A stretch of 64,000 nt of DNA, taken from the NCBI RefSeq assembly GCF_026340095.1, contig NZ_JAPEPO010000001.1:3626501-3690500 (forward strand), given 5' to 3'. The translations under genes and the position numbers were made by a program. Position 1 is the first letter of the stretch. Every line of letters begins with the position of its first letter. Source of the DNA: Streptomyces sp. NBC_01446 (GTDB lineage Bacteria; Actinomycetota; Actinomycetes; Streptomycetales; Streptomycetaceae). The notes under the pieces are model-generated. The model was not told the DNA's origin. It did no database searches and saw only the letters and a list, made by a program, of their open reading frames with translations. Shown here in pieces: positions 22,081 to 33,258 of the stretch.

Positions 22081-25000
22081 ATGGATCCCGCAGTCCTCGG
22101 CACACGCCTGGCGTCGAGCGTGCTCTCTCCTCTGGTGAAGCAGCTCCTCACCCGCGACGGCCCCGGCGCGGGCCTGGTGGACAAGCCCGTACGCCTCTCG
22201 GGCCTCGTCACCTTCCGCGGCGAGAAGCGGACCCTCGGGGAGAAGGAGGTCGGGCACCTCGCCGCCCGTCTGGTGCGGGAGGCCGTGCAGTCCCCGGGCG
22301 AGCCCCCGTTCCCCGCGGACGAGCAGGAGGCGGTCACGGCCGCCCTCGCCCGCAGGCTCCTCGCCCTCGGTGACCTGGACATGGACGACGTCCAGGCGGT
22401 CCGCCTCGGCCACCGGCAGCTGGCCCGCACCCTGCGCGAGGCAGCCCCCGCGCCCGGCCTCACCACCGACGCCGCCTACTTCCTCGACTCGGTCACCGAG
22501 TGGGCCTGCCTGCACATCCTGCACTTCTTCACCCAGCGCTCCACGTTCGTTGCCCGCACCCTGGTCGAGCAGAGCCGCGCCCAGTCCGAACTGATCGCCA
22601 AGGTGGACGCGCTGATCACGCGCACTCCGCCGCGCGACGGGCAGGACACCGCCTTCGAGGCCCGCTACCGCGCCCACCTCGCGGAGCGCCACAACCGCGT
22701 CACCATCTTCGGCCTCGACCTGCGCGACTCCCCCGACGTCTGGCCCCTCGACGTCGCCTACCTGAGCCTTGAAGCCACTCGCGAGGCCGGCCCCGAGGAC
22801 ACGCACGGCGAGCCCCAGGGAGCCACGACGGTCCAGGTCAGGGCCGAGGACGCGTTCGACGGCCACGACCGGGTCCTGCTGCGCGGCGAGGCGGGCTCCG
22901 GCAAGACGACCCTCATCCAATGGCTGGCGATCACCACCACGGGCCGTATCCCCTACGTGCTGCCGCTGCGCACCCTGATCCGCGCCGCGGGACTCCCCAC
23001 CCCCGCCGCGTTCCTCGCCTCCGCCGACTGCCCGCACACCCCGCCCGACGGCTGGGCCGAGCGCGTCCTGACGGCGGGGCGCGGCCTCGTGATGGTCGAC
23101 GGCCTGGACGAGGTCCCCTCGGCCGACCGGCACCGCGTGCGCGACTGGCTGCTCGGCCTCGTCCGCGCCTTCCCCGGCAACCGCTGGCTGCTCACCGCCC
23201 GCCCCACCGCCGTACGCTCCGACTGGCTGGCCGGGGGCGGGTTCGCCGAGCTGTCCCTCGCCCCCATGGGCCGTCGGACGGTCGGCGCGTTCGTGCGGCG
23301 CTGGCACGCGGCCGCCGACGCGGCCGAGCACGAGGAACAGCTTCTGGACGCCCTGCGCGCCAAGCCGGACCTGTCGCTCCTGGCGACCAACCCCCTCATG
23401 TGCGGGATGATCTGCGCCCTCCACCGCGCGCGCCGCGGCTATCTCCCGCCGCGCCGCAAGGCCCTGTACGACGCCGCGCTCCAGATGCTCCTCACCGACC
23501 GCGACCGCCGGCGCGGCATGGGGGGCCTCGACGGCATCGAACTCGACACCGAGGACCAGACCGAACTCCTCCAGCGCCTCGCCTACGCCCTGGTGCTCGC
23601 GGGCCGCACCGAGATGGACGAGGCCACCGCGCTCACCCTCCTAGAACGCGCCCTGCCCTCCGTCCCCGACGCCGCGCGCCAGGGCGACGCGCCCACGATC
23701 CTGCGCCACCTCCTGCTGCGCAGCGGCGTCCTGCGCAGCCCCGCCCCGCAGGTGGTCGACTTCGCGCACCGGACGTTCCTCGACCACCTGGGCGCGCGCT
23801 ACGCGGTCGAGGAGGGCCACCTCGACGTCCTGCTCGGCCACGCCGGCGACACCCAGTGGGAGGACGTCATACGGATGGCCGTGGCCCACGCCCGTACCCG
23901 CGAGCGGACGACGCTGCTACGGGGCCTGCTGGCTGTCGACAGCCCGCGCGTGACCCTCCTCGCGCTGGCGAGCCTTCAGGACGCCTCGGCGGTCGAACAG
24001 GAGGTCCTCGAAGAGGTACGGGAACGGGCCGCCGCCCTCATCCCGCCCCGGACACCCCAGGAGGCCGAAGAGCTCGCGCAGGCGGGCCCGTTCGTCCTCG
24101 AACTCCTTCCCGGTCCACAGGACCTGACGGACGAGGAGGCCCACGCGGTGGTGACCACGGCCTCCCGCCTGGGCCACGAGGGCTCCCTGCCGGTCCTGAA
24201 GCGCTTCCGCGCCCACACATCGCTCGACGTACGACGCCAACTCGTCGGCACCTGGCGGAGGTTCGACGCCCAGGAGTACGCGGACGAGGTGCTCACGCAT
24301 GTGGGGCGGGAGGGGCTCGACCTGACCGTGCGGAGCGAGGAACAGGTGCGGGCGACGCGGACGATGCCGCCGTGGCCGCGGGTCGACCTCGATGGGGAGC
24401 ACCCGCTCGACACGGTCATGGACTGCCTGGACCCTGAGGGCGCACGGAATCTGACGCTGCGCAGCAACCCGTACGTGACGGATCTGCGAGAGCTGCACGC
24501 CCTGCCGTCGCTGGAGTTCCTGTCGCTGATGTACTGCCCCGAGGTCCGCGACCTGGCACCCCTCGCCGAGATGCGGCTACGGCATCTGTCGGTGATCGAC
24601 CTGCCCGCGCTGCCGGCCCTCACCGGCCTGTCCCGGGTGACCAGCCTTTCCTCGCTCAGCGTCATCCAGCCGGTCCCCGGCGACTCGCTCGCCGCGTTCC
24701 TGCCGGTCGGGGCCCCGCTCGACCAGCTCATCCTCGGCCGAGGCGCCACGGAGACCACCGGACTCAACGGCCTGGCGGCGTTCCCTGAGCTGACCTGGCT
24801 GAACCTGTCCAGCGATACGGCCGCACTCGGCCCACGCGACTGGGAGCAGCTCGCCCGGCACCCCGCGCTCACCCACCTCTCCCTCGGCGGCCGGCTCCTG
24901 CCCCCGCACGGCCCGTCCAGCGAGCTGCCAGGAATCCGCGCCCTCACCCTCCACCTGGAGGCGGGAACCAAGGAGCACGTCTCCCGCTTCGCCCCCGCCG

Positions 25001-25119
25001 TCCCGCACGCAGACACCGTGGGCCTCTACTTCGCCGAGGACGCCGCACCTGCTGCCGACGACGTCTACGCCGCCCTCTTCCCGCAAGCCGAGGTCACCGT
25101 CCACCGCTGGGGTCGGTGA
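22081..25119 (+). CDS. NACHT-domain STAND NTPase with C-terminal leucine-rich repeats
   Basis: A 1012-residue NLR-like protein. Residues ~1-200 are an all-helical N-terminal domain of the kind found before bacterial NACHT modules. The NACHT core has Walker A GEAGSGKTT (269-277), Walker B GLVMVDGLDEVP (335-346), the LLTARP sensor (370-375), a NPLMCGMICALHR helix and the winged-helix segment VDFAHRTFLDHLGARYAVEE. A helical repeat region follows, then LRR-like repeats from ~800 (LHALPSLEFLSLMYCPEVRD, LTGLSRVTSLSSLSVIQ). Bacterial NACHT proteins are established antiphage sensors; that role here is inference. The start at 22081 follows GGGGGGAAG and begins at the conserved N terminus. It stands alone, with terminator and divergent promoter on either side. 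Confidence 0.9.
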   Translation: MDPAVLGTRLASSVLSPLVKQLLTRDGPGAGLVDKPVRLSGLVTFRGEKRTLGEKEVGHLAARLVREAVQSPGEPPFPADEQEAVTAALARRLLALGDLDMDDVQAVRLGHRQLARTLREAAPAPGLTTDAAYFLDSVTEWACLHILHFFTQRSTFVARTLVEQSRAQSELIAKVDALITRTPPRDGQDTAFEARYRAHLAERHNRVTIFGLDLRDSPDVWPLDVAYLSLEATREAGPEDTHGEPQGATTVQVRAEDAFDGHDRVLLRGEAGSGKTTLIQWLAITTTGRIPYVLPLRTLIRAAGLPTPAAFLASADCPHTPPDGWAERVLTAGRGLVMVDGLDEVPSADRHRVRDWLLGLVRAFPGNRWLLTARPTAVRSDWLAGGGFAELSLAPMGRRTVGAFVRRWHAAADAAEHEEQLLDALRAKPDLSLLATNPLMCGMICALHRARRGYLPPRRKALYDAALQMLLTDRDRRRGMGGLDGIELDTEDQTELLQRLAYALVLAGRTEMDEATALTLLERALPSVPDAARQGDAPTILRHLLLRSGVLRSPAPQVVDFAHRTFLDHLGARYAVEEGHLDVLLGHAGDTQWEDVIRMAVAHARTRERTTLLRGLLAVDSPRVTLLALASLQDASAVEQEVLEEVRERAAALIPPRTPQEAEELAQAGPFVLELLPGPQDLTDEEAHAVVTTASRLGHEGSLPVLKRFRAHTSLDVRRQLVGTWRRFDAQEYADEVLTHVGREGLDLTVRSEEQVRATRTMPPWPRVDLDGEHPLDTVMDCLDPEGARNLTLRSNPYVTDLRELHALPSLEFLSLMYCPEVRDLAPLAEMRLRHLSVIDLPALPALTGLSRVTSLSSLSVIQPVPGDSLAAFLPVGAPLDQLILGRGATETTGLNGLAAFPELTWLNLSSDTAALGPRDWEQLARHPALTHLSLGGRLLPPHGPSSELPGIRALTLHLEAGTKEHVSRFAPAVPHADTVGLYFAEDAAPAADDVYAALFPQAEVTVHRWGR

Positions 25120-25135
25120 ATCACAGGAGCACGGC

Positions 25136-25177
25136 AAAGGGGCTGCCCCAGGACCGAAGTCCTGGGGCAGCCCCTTT
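25136..25177. terminator. bidirectional terminator between the NACHT gene and clpC
   Basis: Perfect 19-bp stem (AAAGGGGCTGCCCCAGGAC, loop CGAA, then its complement), between two convergent genes. The symmetrical A and T ends allow it to serve both strands. Confidence 0.92.
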
Positions 25178-25199
25178 GACTCAGCGCATCCCCGAAGGG

Positions 25200-27725
<2,526 letters not shown>

Positions 27726-28167
27726 CGTTAATCGCTCCTCAGAGCGGTCAGGCAGTAAGGGGACGCTCCCCTCCCTGTCCTTCCGCAGCTTAGTCCCGCA
27801 AGCGGGGACCGCTCATTCCAACTGCCGACACCCGGACCCCATCTCGGAGGTTCTCCTGACCCGAAGGCCGACAACTGCTCCAACACCGATGGTGCGAGAC
27901 GATGTTCCCGCAGGCCAGGCAGTTACCCCCACCATCAGTACGCCGATGGCGAACGCAAGAGGGCCAGAACCCACGTGTCGCCCCTCCTCACTAGGGATGT
28001 CTTACCCGCCAGGAGTGACAGTCCATGCGGCGCGCCCCGGTTCCCTCCGCTACGGGCGAACACCCTTGCGCCGCCCAATGCCTCCGCACGCCCCCATTCG
28101 AGAAACTCTAGGCACTCGCCTGGCAACGCTGCGTAACTCATGAGGGTTCCCGGCGGTTGCTCCGGAC
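27726..28167. other. 442-bp intergenic region upstream of clpC
   Basis: Divergent promoter region for clpC (minus) and the small conserved gene at 28168 (plus). In Streptomyces clpC transcription is controlled by ClgR; I looked for a ClgR-type inverted motif and could not point to a convincing one. Short GC palindromes (for instance CCCGCAAGCGGG near 27795) are present. No gene or RNA is recognisable. Confidence 0.45.
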
Positions 28168-28743
28168 ATGGCCTCCATCGTGCCCACCGTGCCCCTGCCC
28201 CGTCGACCGCTCGACGCGGGCGACCCGGTGCGGGAGTGGTACGAGAACGCGCTCGGTTGGGCCACCGCGCCGGGCCCCGAGGGCCTTCAGCTGCTGACGG
28301 GGCTGCGCTTCGACGTACTGGAGCTGCCCGCGGAGGCGGGCCGTGCCGTAGTGCGGCGGCTGGACCCCGGATGTCCGGTGGCCCTGCAAGGGGAGACGAT
28401 GCGCCTGCTGGTGGCCGCAGGCAGCGCGGAGGAGCTGCCGGGGCTGCTCGACTGGCTGGAGTGGGGGGCGCTGCCCCTCGATCTCTCCGTGGTCGGTGCG
28501 GGAGGGCGGATCGACGCGCCCGCGCCCACGGGAGCGCCGGACCCGCAGGAGGCCGCTGTCTGGGTGCGGCCCCCCGAGCCCGGATGCGACGTCGAGCCGA
28601 CGCTTCCGGCTCTGACGGCGCTGTCGGCCGTAGGGGGCGGTGGGGGCGCCCCCGGTCTCGTACGGCTGGTGGAAACGGCGGCGACTCAGTGCCACCGGAT
28701 CCGGTTGCGACGTGCCTGCGCTCAGCCGTTGGCCTTCTCATAG
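28168..28743 (+). CDS. conserved hypothetical protein (SCO3374-like)
   Basis: A 191-residue protein of unknown function found next to lsr2 in Streptomyces. It begins MASIVPTVPLPRRPLDAGDP and includes WYENALGWATAPGPEGLQLL, FDVLELPAEAGRAVVRRL and LLDWLEWGALPLDLSVVG. The first ~110 residues resemble the N-terminal half of DNA primase/polymerase-like proteins, but no catalytic residues can be claimed. It overlaps the lsr2 3' end by 22 bp tail to tail, so the two mRNAs would be complementary at their ends. Confidence 0.82.
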   Translation: MASIVPTVPLPRRPLDAGDPVREWYENALGWATAPGPEGLQLLTGLRFDVLELPAEAGRAVVRRLDPGCPVALQGETMRLLVAAGSAEELPGLLDWLEWGALPLDLSVVGAGGRIDAPAPTGAPDPQEAAVWVRPPEPGCDVEPTLPALTALSAVGGGGGAPGLVRLVETAATQCHRIRLRRACAQPLAFS

Positions 28744-29060
28744 GCCTCACGGATGGACGCGGGGACACGGCCGCGGTCGTTGACCTCGTAACCGTTCTCC
28801 TTGGCCCAGGCACGGATCTGCGCCGTGTCCTGGCTGCCGCCGGCCACCGCGGCGCGCGCCTTGCCGCGTCCGCCGGCGGAACGGCCTCCGGTACGACGAC
28901 CACCCTTGAGGTACGGCTCAAGAAGTCCGCGGAGCTTGTCCGCGTTGGCGGTGGTGAGGTCGATCTCGTAAGTCTTGCCGTCCAACGCGAACGTCACGGT
29001 CTCGTCCGCCTCGCCACCGTCGAGGTCGTCGACAAGAAGGACCTGAACCTTCTGTGCCAC
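28722..29060 (-). CDS. lsr2: Lsr2, H-NS-like nucleoid-associated silencer
   Basis: A 112-residue DNA-bridging protein. The N-terminal oligomerisation domain is AQKVQVLLVDDLDGGEADET, VTFALDGKTYEIDLTTANAD. A basic Gly/Arg linker (GGRRTGGRSAGGRGKAR) leads to the C-terminal AT-hook-like domain with the key RGR in NDRGRVPASIREAYE. The GTG start at 29060 has AAAGGAA upstream; longer frames lack the conserved start. Lsr2 silences AT-rich and foreign DNA and specialised metabolic clusters in Streptomyces. Confidence 0.96.
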   Translation of the reverse strand: MAQKVQVLLVDDLDGGEADETVTFALDGKTYEIDLTTANADKLRGLLEPYLKGGRRTGGRSAGGRGKARAAVAGGSQDTAQIRAWAKENGYEVNDRGRVPASIREAYEKANG

Positions 29061-29297
29061 CGGATTTCCTTTCATCGATATCTGTAGGGCCGGACCCCAC
29101 GACCTCAGTCGTTGATTCGCCGTCCCCTTGTTATATGCAGTACGCAGTACGTCGGAAAGCAAACCGCTTTTGCTGGAAAAACACAAACCCCTGGGAGAGA
29201 TCCGGGAGAGACCAAGGACCCCGAGAAGCCCGGAAAGATGCGCGTTTCGGACATAGGGCACCTGGGCAGGGAGCTGCTCAGGAATATCGGGGGGCGA

Positions 29298-29840
29298 TCA
29301 CAGATGCAGAAGCATCCGGCTGTTGCCCAAGGTGTTCGGTTTCACTCGTTCGAGACCGAGGAACTCCGCGACGCCCTCGTCATAGGAACGCAAGAGCTCG
29401 CTGTAGACATCGGTGTCGATGGTATCGACGGGCGCCTCTCCGATCTCCACGAAGCCGTGGTTCGCGAAGAACTCCACTTCGAAGGTGAGACAGAAAACCC
29501 GGCGAACACCGATCCAGCGCGCGGTCTGCAGCAACTTCTGGAGCAGTTGGTGACCGACGCCCGCGCCCCTGACCACCGGATTCACGGCGAGGGTGCGGAC
29601 TTCCGCGAGGTCTTCCCACATCACATGCAGGGCACCGCAGCCGACGACCTCCGCGTTGTCGTCGCGTTCCGCGACCCAGAACTCCTGGATGTCCTCGTAA
29701 AGCGTCACGGTGGCTTTGTCGAGGAGGATCCCCTCGCGGCTGTACGCGTCGAGGAGTCGGCGCACGGACGGCACATCGGCCGTCCTCGCCCTGCGCACGG
29801 TGACTGCTTTTGCGGTGACTTCGGGGAGCGGTGCTGGCAT
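29298..29840 (-). CDS. GNAT acetyltransferase, amino-acid N-acetyltransferase (NAGS-like)
   Basis: A 180-residue GNAT enzyme similar to the short stand-alone N-acetylglutamate synthases of actinobacteria (M. tuberculosis ArgA type). Visible: VRRARTADVPSVRRLLDAYS, GCGALHVMWEDLAEVRTLAV, the acetyl-CoA loop VVRGAGVGHQLLQKLLQTA and FFANHGFVEIGEAPVD. If correct it makes N-acetylglutamate from glutamate and acetyl-CoA, the first step of arginine synthesis. It is not next to other arg genes here. The upstream BlaI gene ends only 9 bp before its start, so the pair is probably cotranscribed. Confidence 0.85.
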   Translation of the reverse strand: MPAPLPEVTAKAVTVRRARTADVPSVRRLLDAYSREGILLDKATVTLYEDIQEFWVAERDDNAEVVGCGALHVMWEDLAEVRTLAVNPVVRGAGVGHQLLQKLLQTARWIGVRRVFCLTFEVEFFANHGFVEIGEAPVDTIDTDVYSELLRSYDEGVAEFLGLERVKPNTLGNSRMLLHL

Positions 29841-29849
29841 GAGCGGACG

Positions 29850-30389
29850 CTATCGCCCGGCGTCCGAGGCCGGTTCCCCGGGTCCTTCGGGCTCTTCCGA
29901 CGCTTCAGGCGCTTCAGGCTGTTCGGAGTCCTGTGGCTCTTCACGCCCCTGGCCGGCGTCAGATCCTTCCGGCTCTCGAGTCGTGAGGGTCTGCGCCTGA
30001 GGCCCCTGCACCATGCGCACGGCATCGCTCAGTGCTTCGCGTTGTTCCGGCGACATCATGCCGAAGAAGGCGACGAGAGCCGCCGCCGGGTTGTCACTCT
30101 GGGACCATGCGTCGTTCATCAGCGCGGCGGAGTAGGCGGCGCGAGTGGAGACGGCCTCATATCGATAGGCCCGGCCTTCCGCTTCGCGGCGCACCCAGCC
30201 CTTCTGGTGGAGATTGTCCAAAACGGTCATGACCGTGGTGTAGGCGATGGACCGTTCCTGCTGGAGGTCTTCCAGGACTTCGCGAACCGTCGCGGGGCGG
30301 TTCCACTTCCACACCCGTGTCATCACTGCGTCTTCGAGTTCTCCCAATGGGCGCGGCACGAGCAGCACACTAGTGGCAGAAGTCGGCAA
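29850..30389 (-). CDS. BlaI/MecI/CopY-family winged-helix repressor
   Basis: A 179-residue regulator with the family's winged helix: LGELEDAVMTRVWKWNRPAT, VREVLEDLQQERSIAYTTVM, TVLDNLHQKGWVRREAEGRA. A dimerisation helix region follows (AALMNDAWSQSDNPAAALVA), then an acidic Pro/Glu/Ser tail of ~45 residues. No sensor protease (BlaR/MecR type) is adjacent. The start is uncertain: a GTG at the V of VPRPLGEL could be used instead. A CACTAGTG palindrome lies in this promoter region and could be an autoregulatory site. Confidence 0.87.
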   Translation of the reverse strand: MPTSATSVLLVPRPLGELEDAVMTRVWKWNRPATVREVLEDLQQERSIAYTTVMTVLDNLHQKGWVRREAEGRAYRYEAVSTRAAYSAALMNDAWSQSDNPAAALVAFFGMMSPEQREALSDAVRMVQGPQAQTLTTREPEGSDAGQGREEPQDSEQPEAPEASEEPEGPGEPASDAGR

Positions 30390-30430
30390 TAGGGCGCCGG
30401 ACGTGGCGAACGGCGCCTAATAACGACAAA

Positions 30431-30454
30431 AAGGGCGCCCGGTGGGGCGCCCTT
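30431..30454 (-). terminator. terminator after the small membrane protein gene
   Basis: Perfect 10-bp stem AAGGGCGCCC-GGTG-GGGCGCCCTT immediately downstream of the stop codon at 30456 and before the BlaI promoter. Confidence 0.8.
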
Positions 30455-30455
30455 C

Positions 30456-30638
30456 TCAGATGTCGCTCAGCTGCGGGCCGGTCTGGCGGGCCGCCTCGGC
30501 GCGGGCGATCGCCGCGTCGACGGCCGCGTCCTCCTTGGCCTTCTTGTCGCCGCCCTGGGACTTCACGATCGTCACGATGAGACCGATGAAGAAGACGGCC
30601 ATCACTACGGGGGGCACGAGCGCGGAGACGTAGTCCAT
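30456..30638 (-). CDS. small single-pass membrane protein (60 aa)
   Basis: A 60-residue protein with a short N terminus, one membrane helix (residues ~6-25, ALVPPVVMAVFFIGLIVTIV) and a charged, helical cytoplasmic tail (GGDKKAKEDAAVDAAIARAE). Conserved small proteins like this are common in Streptomyces; the function is unknown. The start at 30638 has a TACTCT box 6 nt upstream and no Shine-Dalgarno, so the mRNA is probably leaderless. It lies 13 bp downstream of the next gene and is followed by a strong terminator. Confidence 0.82.
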   Translation of the reverse strand: MDYVSALVPPVVMAVFFIGLIVTIVKSQGGDKKAKEDAAVDAAIARAEAARQTGPQLSDI

Positions 30639-30651
30639 GCCCCCAGAGTAG

Positions 30652-31287
30652 CTATCCGACGGCGAGCTCCTGCGGCGGGGCCGCTGGGGGCGCGGGGCGG
30701 CGCTTGGGCGGGAAGACCTCGGCCGGGGTGGGCATGGGGCGCGGCGGGGCCGGGGGGTTCGCCGGGGGCCGGGGTGCAGATGCCGGCTTCCCGGTGGCGG
30801 CGAGGCCTCCGGGCAGGGCGAGCAGCCGGGTACGGGAGGCCGGGACGCGGGGCTGTACGACGCGTTTTTCCGCGCGCGCCGGTGCCCAGCCCTCGAGTCT
30901 GGCCCGCACGTCGCGCTCGGCGAGCGTGCGGCAGCGTTCGAGGAGGATGGCGGCGGAGGGGTTGGCACGCAGGGCGCGCAGGGCGGCGAGGTCGTCGGCG
31001 CCGGGCTGGTAGCCCGCCGCGAGCGCCTCGTCGAGCAGTTCCAGATAGCCGGTGGTGGCGCCGGGCAGGGCGGCCCGGTAGCGGGCGAGGTCGGCCAGCA
31101 GGAAGGCGCGGATGCGGGCGCCTTCGTCGGCTGCCGCGTCGACCGATTCGGCGAGCCGGAGGCAGTCCTGGATGTCCTCGGCGGAGACGGGACTGGGGTG
31201 AAGGGCAATGGCGAGGGCGCGTCGGAGCACACGCAGCTCTTCAGCGCCGAACGCCATGCCGCCGCGGTTTCCGTAGGGCGTGGGCAT
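30652..31287 (-). CDS. conserved hypothetical protein, helical with Pro-rich tail
   Basis: A 211-residue protein. Residues ~10-130 are a compact helical domain (FGAEELRVLRRALAIALHPS, AEDIQDCLRLAESVDAAADE, GARIRAFLLADLARYRAALP). The last ~60 residues are a Pro/Ala-rich tail. There is no signal peptide or membrane segment. Streptomyces orthologs are of unknown function; I recognise no domain. It stands directly before the small membrane protein gene. Confidence 0.8.
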   Translation of the reverse strand: MPTPYGNRGGMAFGAEELRVLRRALAIALHPSPVSAEDIQDCLRLAESVDAAADEGARIRAFLLADLARYRAALPGATTGYLELLDEALAAGYQPGADDLAALRALRANPSAAILLERCRTLAERDVRARLEGWAPARAEKRVVQPRVPASRTRLLALPGGLAATGKPASAPRPPANPPAPPRPMPTPAEVFPPKRRPAPPAAPPQELAVG

Positions 31288-31429
31288 GGGCCGACGATAC
31301 GCAGCACGACGGACAAAATCCGCTTAACCGCCAATTTGCGGCGTGGCTCACCGCCGGGCCAGCCACCCAGGCCACTCAGCCCGGAGTCACTCGCCCCGGG
31401 TCACCCGCCCCCGGGGCACTCCGCCCAGG

Positions 31430-33073
31430 TCACTCCGCCCGGCGGCGCGACATGGCGAACACGATCGCGCCCACGCCGAGCGCCGCCGCGGCCGCCGCGG
31501 CCAGCCACGGCAGGAACCCCGCACCGGTCGCCGCCATGGACCCGGACGTGCCCGACGTCCCCGAGCCGCCCGACGTCACGGAGGCCGTGGCGGAAGCGGA
31601 GGGCGAGGGGGTCGCGGAGCCGCCCGAGGCCGACGGGGACGGCGAGGGGGACGGGGAGGAGGACGCGCCGACAGTGATCGCCGCCTCGTCGTTCGACTGG
31701 TCCGGGTCGTTCAGGACGATCCCGTCGCCGGGGCGCACGGTGACCGTGCCGCGGGCGGCGCCGGCGGCGAGGTCCTTCTCGTAGCCGACCTGGAAGCGGT
31801 ACATCTGGCCGTCGCCGCTCTCCTCGGAGACGGTGTCAGGGCAGAGGTAGCGGCGGTGGCCCGGCTCGAAGGGCGAGGTCTTGCCGCCGGTGTACGTGTA
31901 GCAGTTGCCGCTCGCCTGGTCGTCGGGCTCCTCGTCGACGCGCACGCTCTTGGCGACGACGCCCTCGGGGAGCGTCACCTCGGCGTAGGCCACGGGCTTG
32001 CCGTCGGGGTGGGCGACCACGGCGGGGCCCGCGTTGCGCAGGCCGAAGGCGAGCGGGTGGGTGGAGCCCTTCTCGCCGGGCGCGAGGACGGCGCCGACCG
32101 CGAGGAGGTCGGCGGCGTTGTCGGCGTCGTACGTCACCCGGTGGCTGTCGGCGAAGTCCTTGCCCGTGGCGGGGGTCAGGGTGAGCGCTGTGCCCTCGCC
32201 GGGGGTGCCGCCGGTGTCCGTACCGGAGGAGGCCGGGAGGGCCTCGGCGGTGATGTCGGTCCAGGTGTGGAAGGCGTCCTTGCCGAGGGACCCTTCGAGC
32301 GGGTCGGAGAATCCAACCGTGTCACCCGGGGCGATCGCCGTCTTGAAGACGCAGGTCACGTCGGCGTCGTCCCTGCCGAAGTCGCCCGGCAGGTAGAGAC
32401 AGTTGCTGTGCTTCCCGGCGAACGTGACTCCCGGGCTGCCGGTGAGGCGGACGGTGATCTGTTCGGTGGGCAGGTCGCCGGTGTTGCGCAGGACCACGGG
32501 GTAGTCGACGGACTGGCCGGGCGTCAGGCCGGACCTGGCGGGCAGTGCGGCGACCTGGATCTTCGGAGAGCCGATGACGACCTTGGAGGTCTCGGTGTCG
32601 GGGGTCGCCTTGTCGGCCGTGACCTCGTAGCGCAGCGTTCCGGTGTCACCGGGCTTCGTGCCGGCGACCGCGCTGAGCGTGAAGGGCTCGAACGGGCCGT
32701 GCAGATTGCCGTTGTCCAGGCACGTGACGACGGCGCCGTCTGTCGTGCACTGGGCGTTCTTGGCCTTGATCGTGGCGATGCCCTTGAGGCCGCTCGCGTC
32801 GATCACCAACTTGGCGTTCTCCGGCAGCGGGAGCCCGTCCACGCCGTCGTCGGAGAAGCCGTAGCCCACCTCTGGAGCGATGGCTGTGCCCGACGCCGGG
32901 ACGGCTATCTGCGCGGGCGCCGTGATGACCGCGTAGGGCTGCGTGGGGGGCGGGGGGCCGTCCGCGGCCCGGGCCGTGGCGCTCGTGAGACCGACCCCGG
33001 TCAGCGCGATCGCCGCCGTCGCAGCCGCCAACTGTCTGCCCTTACGCCACATTTCGCCCCACGTCCCTCGCAT
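31430..33073 (-). CDS. exported surface protein with degenerate sorting signal
   Basis: A 547-residue secreted protein. A signal peptide (RKGRQLAAATAAIALTGVGL, cleavage near ARAADG) is followed by several beta-sandwich, Ig-like segments (GDTGTLRYEVTADKATPDTE, GQSVDYPVVLRNTGDLPTEQ). A Ser/Pro/Thr linker precedes the anchor region, which has a TATG-like SMAATGAG, a hydrophobic helix (WLAAAAAAALGVGAIVFAM) and SRRRAE. This is the layout of a sortase substrate, but the motif departs from LPxTG/LAxTG, so anchoring may be by the helix only. A Met at 33052 is an alternative start. Confidence 0.85.
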   Translation of the reverse strand: MRGTWGEMWRKGRQLAAATAAIALTGVGLTSATARAADGPPPPTQPYAVITAPAQIAVPASGTAIAPEVGYGFSDDGVDGLPLPENAKLVIDASGLKGIATIKAKNAQCTTDGAVVTCLDNGNLHGPFEPFTLSAVAGTKPGDTGTLRYEVTADKATPDTETSKVVIGSPKIQVAALPARSGLTPGQSVDYPVVLRNTGDLPTEQITVRLTGSPGVTFAGKHSNCLYLPGDFGRDDADVTCVFKTAIAPGDTVGFSDPLEGSLGKDAFHTWTDITAEALPASSGTDTGGTPGEGTALTLTPATGKDFADSHRVTYDADNAADLLAVGAVLAPGEKGSTHPLAFGLRNAGPAVVAHPDGKPVAYAEVTLPEGVVAKSVRVDEEPDDQASGNCYTYTGGKTSPFEPGHRRYLCPDTVSEESGDGQMYRFQVGYEKDLAAGAARGTVTVRPGDGIVLNDPDQSNDEAAITVGASSSPSPSPSPSASGGSATPSPSASATASVTSGGSGTSGTSGSMAATGAGFLPWLAAAAAAALGVGAIVFAMSRRRAE

Positions 33074-33190
33074 GCCGACTCGTGCCCCGTCTCTGCGGAG
33101 ACGAGCGAAGCGTACGAACGGTTGCGCCCTTCGCGCACGCCTTGTCGAAAGTCCGTGCGCGAAGGGGCAGTTGAGGCGCCACCAAGAAAA

Positions 33191-33246
33191 GGCACGCTGC
33201 CGAAAAGGCCGGCCGCCGGAAATGCCGGCCGCCGAAACGGCGTGCT
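33191..33246 (-). terminator. stem-loop cluster after coaX
   Basis: Inner stem GGCCGGC (33207-33213) with GCCGGCC (33224-33230), flanked by outer GCACGC/GCGTGC-type arms, lying just past the coaX stop codon. Probably terminates the pan-nad-coaX operon. Confidence 0.5.
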
Positions 33247-33258
33247 GCCGAGCGGCGT

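Noticed and set aside
27726..28167. ClgR operator upstream of clpC
   Set aside because: ClgR control is established in Streptomyces, but I could not find a convincing CGC-N5-GCG-type site; not claimed.
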